From: CAZJAH01 sp964544155
GTDB taxonomy: Bacteria; Bacteroidota; Ignavibacteria; Kapaibacteriales; UBA2268
DNA length: 9,440 nt
NCBI GenBank assembly: GCA_964544155.1
Contig: CAZJAH010000063.1
Location: forward strand, 1 to 9,440
Reading direction: 5' to 3'
Made by a program: the position numbers and the translations under genes. Below are positions 1 through 5,310 of this stretch, in pieces (the first letter of the stretch is position 1; the number at the start of each line of letters is the position of its first letter). Under the pieces are notes generated by a model that was not told the DNA's origin, did not search any database, and saw only the letters and a program-made list of their open reading frames with translations.

Positions 1-21
1 ATTGATGCTTTATCTGAACTT

Positions 22-57
22 CCCCCCGGTTTATAAAGATCGGGGGGGTATTTTTTT
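22..57 (+). terminator. Strong rho-independent terminator of a gene upstream of the window
   Basis: CCCCCCG (22-28) pairs with CGGGGGG (41-47) around a 12-base AT-rich loop, followed by a T-rich run (49-57). The T-run lies on the plus-strand side, so it should end a rightward transcript entering from outside the window. Read leftward, the stem is not followed by T residues, so it is a poor terminator for the convergent mlaD, although the hairpin could still protect that mRNA's 3' end. The T-run overlaps the mlaD stop codon (56-58). Confidence 0.85.
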
Positions 58-1030
58 ACTTCTTCTTCTTGGGCGGTTCGCTAAAGAAGACCTGCGTCGG
101 GTTATCGCTAATAGCTCTGAGTGAGCGCTGCAATTCCTTATTAGTTTCACGAATTTCCTCAAAGGTTTCCGTCAGGCTGAAGATCAGGTTTTCCATTCTG
201 TAGCCGACTACGCCTATCACGCGGTTAGTGTGTGCCATTGTGGTATCATACTCGTTGTATACCTTCGATGCCAGGCGGTCGAGCTGCATATTTTCAATCT
301 GGCGGTTGAGCGTATCGGTAAGCATAACCAGATTGTCGGATGCTATCCTGACTCTGTCTCCGGAATAAGCAAGATTATCGATGATATTTGAAGTATCCGC
401 CTGGGTAAGAATATTATTAAGCCTCTTCCCTGAATTTTTCAGATTGTGCAAAATTGAATAAAGAGAGTCGCTTTCGAAGAATTTCCTCGAAGCTGAAAGC
501 ATGCCTACGGTTTCTTTAGAAATATCTTTAACTTCCAATTCCATCAGGTTATTCATTACTTCTCTAGCGGCAATAGTAATTTCCTCAATGCCGGAAGGTG
601 CGGACCTCACTACCGGATATGGCGGCTTGAAGCTCAATTTAGGATACATATTAGCGAGATCTTCATCAATTGGATAAAAGAGCTGGAGGAATTTCCCGCC
701 GGCGATACCGGCAAGTTCTGCTTTTACTCTTAGGCTATCGTTGATAATGATGTTTTTGTCAATCTGCATGATGACTTCAATGAGCTTGCCGTCAGGGGCT
801 ATTTCAATACCCTGTATGCTTCCGCTGGGCACACCGAGATATTTCACGGGAGTGCCTTTTTGCAGGCCTTCCACCGAGCCGTCAAAGTAAGTCACGTAAA
901 AGGTCTGCTCCTCCATGAATTTGGTGGCACCGAACCAAATAAGAAGGCTGACCATTATAATAACGCCTGTAATAACGAATAGCCCAATAAGAAAAGGGCT
1001 GCTGACTTTCTTTTTATATTGTGTAGCCAT
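56..1030 (-). CDS. mlaD: MlaD-like MCE-domain lipid-transport protein
   Basis: This is the substrate-binding subunit of an Mla/MCE phospholipid ABC transporter, anchored in the inner membrane with its MCE domain in the periplasm. Of 324 residues, a basic N-terminus (about 1-9) and one membrane helix (about 12-34) precede a single MCE domain (about 42-118), with the family pattern FDGSVEGLQKGTPVKYLGV and a GIAGGKFLQL end. The rest (about 145-310) is predicted helical, as in MCE proteins that oligomerise through their C-terminal helices, and it ends in a lysine-rich tail (KKKK). It is the last gene of the mlaE-mlaF-mlaD operon, 29 bases after mlaF, with a GGGGA stretch just upstream of ATG. With 324 residues it is longer than the roughly 180-residue E. 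coli MlaD, but such lengths are common in other phyla. Membership of the MCE family is certain; the transported lipid and the direction of transport are not visible. Confidence 0.93.
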   Translation of the reverse strand: MATQYKKKVSSPFLIGLFVITGVIIMVSLLIWFGATKFMEEQTFYVTYFDGSVEGLQKGTPVKYLGVPSGSIQGIEIAPDGKLIEVIMQIDKNIIINDSLRVKAELAGIAGGKFLQLFYPIDEDLANMYPKLSFKPPYPVVRSAPSGIEEITIAAREVMNNLMELEVKDISKETVGMLSASRKFFESDSLYSILHNLKNSGKRLNNILTQADTSNIIDNLAYSGDRVRIASDNLVMLTDTLNRQIENMQLDRLASKVYNEYDTTMAHTNRVIGVVGYRMENLIFSLTETFEEIRETNKELQRSLRAISDNPTQVFFSEPPKKKK

Positions 1031-1059
1031 TAATTCCCCGATAAAATTGTATATCTAAT

Positions 1060-1815
1060 TTATAAATTCGCTTTTCTGTTGAAAAAATTATAAACTCTCG
1101 GTTCTTCTTTCATATTTTTTAGCTCATCTATCGTTCCCATAGCCAGGATGCCTGTTTCATCTTTATCGAGCATAAGCACTCTGTGGGCGATAGACAATAT
1201 GCTTTGGAGGTCGTGGGTAACGATCACCATAGTTGTGTTCAGCCCAGTATTTAGCTGCTTAATAAGTTCATCCAAAGCAGCAGAAGTTATCGGATCGAGC
1301 CCGGTAGAAGGCTCGTCGAAAAATAGAATGTCCGGATCAAGTACCATTGCCCTTGCCAGGGCGGCCCTTTTTTTCATACCTCCGCTGAGTTCGCTTGGAT
1401 AGCGGTTCTGCAATCCGCTCAAACCGACTGACTTCAGCTTTAATTCGATAAGCTCGTCAATGCGTTTTTGGGGCAGATCAGTGTATTTTTCCAGAGCGAG
1501 GCCCAAATTTTCGGCGATAGTCATGGAAGCGAAAAGTCCTCCAAGCTGAAACAGCACGCCGAATTTCTGGATAAATAATTTCTGCTCATCAGGCCCTGCA
1601 TGAGTGAAATCATCTCCGTCTATGTAAACAGTTCCTTCGTCGGGTGTTTCAAGGCCGATCATCTGCTTGAGCAGTGTACTTTTACCGCATCCGCTGCCGC
1701 CGCAAATAAGAAAAATCTCGCCTTTTTTAACGCTGAAATTAATATTTTCCAGCACTACTAAATCGCCGTATGATTTTTTCAGGTTTTCTACTGTTATAAT
1801 TTCTTTTTCTGCCAT
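1060..1815 (-). CDS. mlaF: MlaF-like ABC transporter ATP-binding protein
   Basis: This is the cytoplasmic ATPase that drives the MlaE permease. I choose the start at 1815 (MAEKEIITVENL, 251 residues) over an in-frame ATG at 1866: the longer form would add 17 residues that resemble no ABC protein and would overlap mlaE by 47 bases, whereas 1815 lies 4 bases after the mlaE stop. All ABC motifs are present: Walker A GGSGCGKST (39-47), Q-loop Q90 within FGVLFQLGGLF, signature LSGGM (143-147), Walker B ILFFDE (163-168), D-loop GLD (172-174) and switch H201. FQxGALF-like Q-loops and an LSGGM signature with following K/R residues are typical of MlaF rather than generic importers. The protein should be catalytically intact. 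Confidence 0.94.
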   Translation of the reverse strand: MAEKEIITVENLKKSYGDLVVLENINFSVKKGEIFLICGGSGCGKSTLLKQMIGLETPDEGTVYIDGDDFTHAGPDEQKLFIQKFGVLFQLGGLFASMTIAENLGLALEKYTDLPQKRIDELIELKLKSVGLSGLQNRYPSELSGGMKKRAALARAMVLDPDILFFDEPSTGLDPITSAALDELIKQLNTGLNTTMVIVTHDLQSILSIAHRVLMLDKDETGILAMGTIDELKNMKEEPRVYNFFNRKANL

Positions 1816-1819
1816 TACT

Positions 1820-2965
1820 TTAAATACCCAAAGCCTGAAAAATGAACACAAAGATCGAATCGACAAAGATTATCATAAATACACCTGAAACGACCGAAGT
1901 GGTAGTATATTTACCGACGCTTTCGGCTCCGCCGCTAACCTGCAGGCCCCTGAAGCAGCCTATAGTGGCAATTAAAAATCCGAAAACAACTGATTTGATA
2001 AGCCCCGTCATAACATCCCAGATGCCGACTGCTATTTGCAGCTCATTCATATAAGCCGATATCGTCAAATCGAGTGTTGTTATTGCGGCTACAAGGCCGC
2101 CTGCTATACCTGCAATGTTGCAAATCAGAGTCAGTATAGGCATTGCTAATGTAACAGCCAGAACTCTCGGCTGAATGAGAAAATGAAAAATATCGAAACC
2201 AAGTGATTTTAAGGCGTCAACTTCCTCGGAGACTTTCATTGTGCCTAATTCCGCTGAGAATGCAGAACCGGAACGCCCGGCCACCAGTATCGCTACCATA
2301 AGTGGTGAAAGTTCCCTGGTAATCGATATACCCACTAAGTCTGCAATATAAATATCCGCGCCGAACTGCTCGAGCTGTAGCGACCCCTGGTAGCCGGAAA
2401 TAATCCCGATCAGGAAAACTATAAGCACTGTAATTGGTACGGCATTCACTCCGGTGCGTGTAAAATGAAACGGGAAATCCTGCCATCTCATAGCTCCGGG
2501 CTTATAGAGCAGCCGGAAGCTTTTTGCCATCATAAGTCCAAAAAATTCTATCAGCTCATAACTGTCCTTTGCCAGGTTAATATGAATTCTCCCGATATGC
2601 TGAATGTAGTTCTTAAGGAAGTGTATTTCCTCTTCCTGTTTCTTTTCGGCAGGTTTGCCTGAATCTACTACTTTTTTGAACTGTTTGAGTTCCTCAGTCA
2701 TACCAGAGGTTTCGAATTCAATATTATTCTCTTTGCAGTATGCTTGTAATGAATTAGTGAAAATAATGAAATAAGAGTCAAAATCAGGTATCTTTCCGAA
2801 ATTAATCTCAAGAGTTTGAAGCCCTGATAACTCTTTGTCGATTTTGAAGTTATCTTCGTAAGCACTGGCGTTTTCTATAGTCATGGCTTCAATCGGTACC
2901 AGCTTAAGCCTGTTGTTATGCCTCTCGTATTCAAATGGGCTATTATTTTTTTTATCGCCTTTCAT
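1820..2965 (-). CDS. mlaE: MlaE-like permease with N-terminal STAS-like domain
   Basis: This is the membrane subunit of the Mla/MCE transporter. The C-terminal part (about 125-381) is an MlaE domain: an amphipathic interface region, about five membrane helices (first near 175-196, last near 355-378) and the hallmark segments GYQGSLQLEQFGA (191-203) and FSAELGTMKVSEEVDAL (236-252), the latter being the coupling region that contacts MlaF. The N-terminal part (about 18-100) looks like a STAS domain, with strands LKLVPIEAMT and LQTLEINFG and then FDSYFIIFTNSL at the position of the usual DSSG loop. In E. coli that role is played by the separate protein MlaB, and no mlaB is present here, so the fusion probably supplies it. 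STAS-MlaE fusions are known elsewhere. It is the first gene of the operon; the promoter candidate is at 3004-3032. MlaE identity is very sure, the STAS assignment likely. Confidence 0.93.
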   Translation of the reverse strand: MKGDKKNNSPFEYERHNNRLKLVPIEAMTIENASAYEDNFKIDKELSGLQTLEINFGKIPDFDSYFIIFTNSLQAYCKENNIEFETSGMTEELKQFKKVVDSGKPAEKKQEEEIHFLKNYIQHIGRIHINLAKDSYELIEFFGLMMAKSFRLLYKPGAMRWQDFPFHFTRTGVNAVPITVLIVFLIGIISGYQGSLQLEQFGADIYIADLVGISITRELSPLMVAILVAGRSGSAFSAELGTMKVSEEVDALKSLGFDIFHFLIQPRVLAVTLAMPILTLICNIAGIAGGLVAAITTLDLTISAYMNELQIAVGIWDVMTGLIKSVVFGFLIATIGCFRGLQVSGGAESVGKYTTTSVVSGVFMIIFVDSIFVFIFQALGI

Positions 2966-3003
2966 TTGATTTGAATTACCCTTTAATCAACTTTTCAAAA
3001 AGT

Positions 3004-3032
3004 CAATAATATTAGAACCGGAAAATTACAAA
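3004..3032 (-). promoter_or_regulatory. Candidate Bacteroidetes-type promoter of the mlaEFD operon
   Basis: On the minus strand, TTTG (3032-3029) is followed after 17 bases by TATTATTG (3011-3004), a 7/8 match to TAnnTTTG. Predicted transcription would start near 2998, about 33 bases before the mlaE ATG. The sequence is AT-rich, so chance matches are common; whether this organism uses the Bacteroidetes sigma-factor consensus is an inference. Confidence 0.35.
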
Positions 3033-3072
3033 AAAGTAATATAACATTTATTGGCAAATTTTTGTAATTTAG

Positions 3073-3102
3073 TTGTCTGATACAATAAGATAATTATTTT
3101 TA
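3073..3102 (+). promoter_or_regulatory. Weak candidate promoter of nusB
   Basis: In the 158-base divergent region between mlaE and nusB, TTG (3073-3075) is followed after 19 bases by TATTTTTA (3095-3102), 7/8 to TAnnTTTG. A competing sigma70-like reading is TTTTTG (3059-3064), 16 bases, TACAAT (3081-3086). No clear ribosome binding site precedes the nusB ATG. The AT content makes either call weak. Confidence 0.25.
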
Positions 3103-3123
3103 ACTGATTACGTTCTTTTAAAT

Positions 3124-3735
3124 ATGAATGAAGAGTTATCGAATTTATTTCCCTTAAGTAAAAAAAAGAGTATAAAAGGCGGAAGAAGGCTGGCCAGGGA
3201 AAAAGTGTTTCAAATTCTAGCCTCTTATGAACTAACGGGCGTAGGGCTTGATAATATATTCGGGCATGTTTTTTTCCGTGAATTCAATTTCGGCGAAGAC
3301 GAAGTTATGCAGGGCAAACTGCTTAAACCTGCTGAAATTATTGAACTTGAATCGGATACGCCTATAATTTGGAATAAGGATGAAATAGAATTTGCCCAAA
3401 AATTAATACGAGAGACAATCGATAAAAAAGATTACATCAATTCAATCCTGGATGAATTTTCAAAGAACTGGAAACTTGACAGAATAGCCCTGCTCGACAG
3501 GATAGTGCTGCATATGTCTGTAACAGAGCTTATGCTGTTTGAAGCTATACCCGTTAAAGTAACTGTAAACGAAGCTATAGATATATCCAAAAAGTATTCA
3601 ACCGAGAAAAGCGGCATTTTTATAAACGGGCTGCTTGACGCAATCATAAAAAAGCTCGAGGAAGAAAAGAAAATCAAAAAAACCGGCAAAGGCCTGCTGG
3701 AAAGGTCCAAAAATGAGGAAAAAAATAATAAATAA
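3124..3735 (+). CDS. nusB: NusB, transcription antitermination factor
   Basis: NusB binds boxA RNA with NusE (ribosomal protein S10) and takes part in rRNA antitermination and ribosome assembly in the cytoplasm. The N-terminal family signature is RRLAREKVFQILASYEL (21-37), and the C-terminal half (about 85-178) carries the strongly conserved NWKLDRIALLDRIVLHMSVTEL region (115-136) and VNEAIDISKKYSTEKSGIFINGLLDAI (148-174). With 203 residues it is longer than the usual 130-160: there are about 20 basic residues before the first helix, a charged segment near 50-85 between the halves, and a Lys/Glu-rich tail (179-203). Such extended NusB proteins occur in the FCB group. The end overlaps the following small ORF by 23 bases, suggesting translational coupling if that ORF is real. 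Confidence 0.95.
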   Translation: MNEELSNLFPLSKKKSIKGGRRLAREKVFQILASYELTGVGLDNIFGHVFFREFNFGEDEVMQGKLLKPAEIIELESDTPIIWNKDEIEFAQKLIRETIDKKDYINSILDEFSKNWKLDRIALLDRIVLHMSVTELMLFEAIPVKVTVNEAIDISKKYSTEKSGIFINGLLDAIIKKLEEEKKIKKTGKGLLERSKNEEKNNK

Positions 3736-3916
3736 AATAAAAAAAACGGGCATGGCGCTTGTTATATCAGTTTTGTTGGCTGCGGCACAAGCCCAGGGCA
3801 GATCGACCATAAATAAAAGGCCGCCTTCTATTGTTTACAGGTTCGATAAAATACCTGTTTACGGCAGAAGACGGCCTTTAAAGAAACATTTCCGCTGGGA
3901 ACTTAACGCGAAATAA
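3713..3916 (+). CDS. Possible small secreted peptide overlapping the nusB end
   Basis: This is a 67-codon ORF of unknown function. It starts inside the nusB 3' end (23-base overlap) behind a good ribosome binding site, GGAAAGG (3699-3705), 7 bases before ATG. Residues 1-12 are rich in Lys/Arg and 13-25 are hydrophobic (GMALVISVLLAAA), ending in AQAQG, a convincing signal peptide with cleavage near residue 27. The mature part would be about 40 residues, strongly basic, with two arginine-rich patches and no cysteine. Against it, the mature part contains the terminator hairpin of the convergent gene (3816-3879), and the last 14 bases overlap that gene's coding end. I recognise no homologue. It could be a real exported basic peptide, or an ORF kept open by chance over a terminator. 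Confidence 0.5.
   Translation: MRKKIINKIKKTGMALVISVLLAAAQAQGRSTINKRPPSIVYRFDKIPVYGRRRPLKKHFRWELNAK
3809..3879 (-). terminator. Terminator hairpin of the T9SS-sorted protein gene
   Basis: A 14-base inverted repeat has arms at 3816-3829 (AAAGGCCGCCTTCT) and 3866-3879 (AGAAGACGGCCTTT). In minus-strand RNA the only irregular pair is G-U, so the stem is continuous; in plus-strand RNA the same pair is a C-A mismatch. After the stem, leftward, come TTTTATTTAT, so it should terminate the gene ending at 3903. A nested 6-bp stem (3837-3842 with 3853-3858) lies inside the loop. The hairpin begins 24 bases after the stop codon. Confidence 0.65.
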
Positions 3917-4598
3917 CGAACTTTCCGCTATTACCCTTTTCATCTTTAATAAAATAAACGCCTTCGCTAAATTCTGTAAGATTTACCTGAACAATGTCTG
4001 CGGCGTCGTTGTTCACGCTTTTTAACATATTTCCTTTAGCATTGTAAATATAAAGCTCGCTGCCCGAAATTCCGTCTGTTCGAATGTTAATCACATCATT
4101 AGCGGGCAGGGGATACATCTTTGTATTGAAATGGTTGTAATTTTCAGTAACAGAGACACCTCCGGCTTGAAACTCTACTGTATAGGAAGCGTTCCTGGAA
4201 GGAGTATTAACATCGAAGAATTCAAACTCAATAGTACTTGTACCCGTATTCTCGTTTGGATAAAGATGTGCGGAAAAACCGCCTGCCAGAACATCATCAC
4301 TTGTTTCACCGGCGTTAATATCAAAAGGCCATCCGCTTTCCCAGTCGGTAGTTTGTGCTCCGAAACAAAGATGAGTACAATACGCAACTTCATGCCCGGG
4401 TATAAGGTTGATTATTTTTATTTTTACATCCAGTTGTAGTGATTCTTCGGAATTATTCTTTACGGTAGCATGGCTTATTAGCTCAAAATCACTATCATCA
4501 CCCTGAATTATCTCCTCTTTAAAAGTTAATTCCAGGTCCTGAGCCTGTAATGAATGGAAGACAAAGAATGTTAGAACGAGTATTAATAATTTCTTCAT
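3903..4598 (-). CDS. Secreted protein with T9SS type A sorting domain
   Basis: This is a 231-residue exported protein of unknown function. An N-terminal signal peptide (1-20, hydrophobic core LLILVLTFFVF, ending LQAQ) leads to a predicted beta-sandwich (about 22-150), then a C-terminal Por-secretion-type domain (about 160-231). That domain has the usual landmarks: YPLPAND (162-168), LYIYNAKG (182-189), EGVYFIKD (212-219) and the final GKFVISR. Such domains direct cargo through the type IX system to the cell surface, where they are usually cleaved off. The middle part has one close cysteine pair, C74 and C78 (CTHLC), which may form a disulphide or bind a metal, but I do not recognise a catalytic site. 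AAGG precedes the start. It is convergent with nusB and divergent from the TlpA-like gene, so it is probably transcribed alone. Confidence 0.88.
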   Translation of the reverse strand: MKKLLILVLTFFVFHSLQAQDLELTFKEEIIQGDDSDFELISHATVKNNSEESLQLDVKIKIINLIPGHEVAYCTHLCFGAQTTDWESGWPFDINAGETSDDVLAGGFSAHLYPNENTGTSTIEFEFFDVNTPSRNASYTVEFQAGGVSVTENYNHFNTKMYPLPANDVINIRTDGISGSELYIYNAKGNMLKSVNNDAADIVQVNLTEFSEGVYFIKDEKGNSGKFVISR

Positions 4599-4634
4599 AG
4601 TCTATTTACCTTTTTTATGATTAAACTTTTTTCT

Positions 4635-4663
4635 TAAATTTACGTTCGCCATTAATATACAAA
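4635..4663 (-). promoter_or_regulatory. Candidate Bacteroidetes-type promoter of the T9SS protein gene
   Basis: On the minus strand, TTTG (4663-4660) is followed after 17 bases by TAAATTTA (4642-4635), 7/8 to TAnnTTTG. Transcription would start about 30 bases upstream of the ATG at 4598. The element lies in the 97-base divergent region shared with the TlpA-like gene, for which I see no comparably good rightward promoter. Confidence 0.4.
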
Positions 4664-4695
4664 CAAAATTTTAAATGTAAAGGTTACATAAAGAT

Positions 4696-5208
4696 ATGGT
4701 GAATATGATGAAAAATTACCTGAAGATAATCCCGGGTATAATCCTTTTAGGGATAATGGTTTATGCCGCCGCTGCGAAAGTCCTTCCCGGTGAAGATGTT
4801 AAAGATCTGCGAGGCAAAACAGTCAATACCAAAACATTTGATAATGACGGTAAGCCCATAATTATCAGTTTTTGGGCTACCTGGTGTAAACCCTGCCTGG
4901 TAGAGCTCAATGCTATTGACGAAAAGATTGATAAATGGGAAAAAGAAACCGGGGTTAAATTCATTGCTGTATCTATAGATGATTCGAGGAACAGCCGCAG
5001 AGTTGCTCCATATGTAAAATCCAGGGGCTGGGATTTTGATGTTTACCTCGATGTTAACGGCGATTTCAGAAGGTCAATGAATGTAAATAATCCGCCTCAT
5101 ACTTTTGTTTTAAACGGAAATAAAGAAATCGTTTGGGAGCATAACGGTTATGCCCCCGGCGGCGAAAATGAAATATTTGAGCAGGTAAAAAAAGCTCTTG
5201 GCAAATAG
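4696..5208 (+). CDS. TlpA/ResA-like membrane-anchored thioredoxin
   Basis: This is a periplasm-facing thiol-disulphide oxidoreductase of 170 residues. A hydrophobic N-terminal segment (about 9-27) serves as a signal anchor or signal peptide; no lipobox cysteine is present. The thioredoxin fold follows, with strand PIIISFWATW, the active site C64-K-P-C67 in WATWCKPC, an IAVSIDD segment (90-96) and the cis-proline region NNPPHTF (131-137, P134 the likely cis-proline). These are the hallmarks of the TlpA/ResA/CcmG group, which reduces disulphides in the periplasm, often for cytochrome c maturation, but no cytochrome gene is nearby. Starts at 4696, 4705 and 4708 (M1, M4, M5) are all possible and differ by at most four residues. 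The gene is followed by a hairpin and then, codirectionally, the ABC exporter. Confidence 0.9.
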   Translation: MVNMMKNYLKIIPGIILLGIMVYAAAAKVLPGEDVKDLRGKTVNTKTFDNDGKPIIISFWATWCKPCLVELNAIDEKIDKWEKETGVKFIAVSIDDSRNSRRVAPYVKSRGWDFDVYLDVNGDFRRSMNVNNPPHTFVLNGNKEIVWEHNGYAPGGENEIFEQVKKALGK

Positions 5209-5224
5209 CCGGTTAAATATGAAC

Positions 5225-5290
5225 AAGGTTGCATAGTTAAATTTTGGGTCTGGGTTGCATATTCAATGATAAATGATGCAACCTTTTTTT
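5225..5290 (+). terminator. Terminator-like hairpin with a duplicated 5' arm before the ABC exporter
   Basis: ATGCAACC (5276-5283) followed by seven T residues (5284-5290) can pair with GGTTGCAT at 5253-5260 (8 bp, 15-base loop) or with a second copy at 5225-5234 (AAGGTTGCAT, 10 bp, 41-base loop). The two 5' arms share the 9-base direct repeat GGTTGCATA. Either pairing abuts the T-run, so both look like intrinsic terminators for the TlpA-like gene. Only 20 bases separate the T-run from the next start codon, so the element also forms the 5' leader of the exporter gene if transcription reads through. Confidence 0.7.
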
Positions 5291-5299
5291 GTTAATTAT

Positions 5300-5304
5300 A
5301 AAGG
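5300..5304 (+). promoter_or_regulatory. Ribosome binding site supporting a TTG start
   Basis: AAAGG lies six bases before TTG at 5311. An in-frame TAA at 5299-5301 excludes an upstream ATG, and the next in-frame ATG would cut into the first membrane helix, so this site fixes the exporter's start. Confidence 0.7.
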
Positions 5305-5310
5305 CTGAAA

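Noticed and set aside
22..57. Terminator of mlaD
   Set aside because: The T-run lies on the wrong side of the stem for leftward transcription; the element fits a rightward gene from outside the window.
1816..1866. Longer mlaF start at 1866
   Set aside because: It adds 17 residues unlike ABC ATPases and overlaps mlaE by 47 bases; the start at 1815 fits the family and the operon spacing.
2217..2486. An 89-codon ORF on the minus strand inside mlaE
   Set aside because: It lies wholly inside mlaE in another frame and its sequence shows no domain or signal; a shadow ORF.
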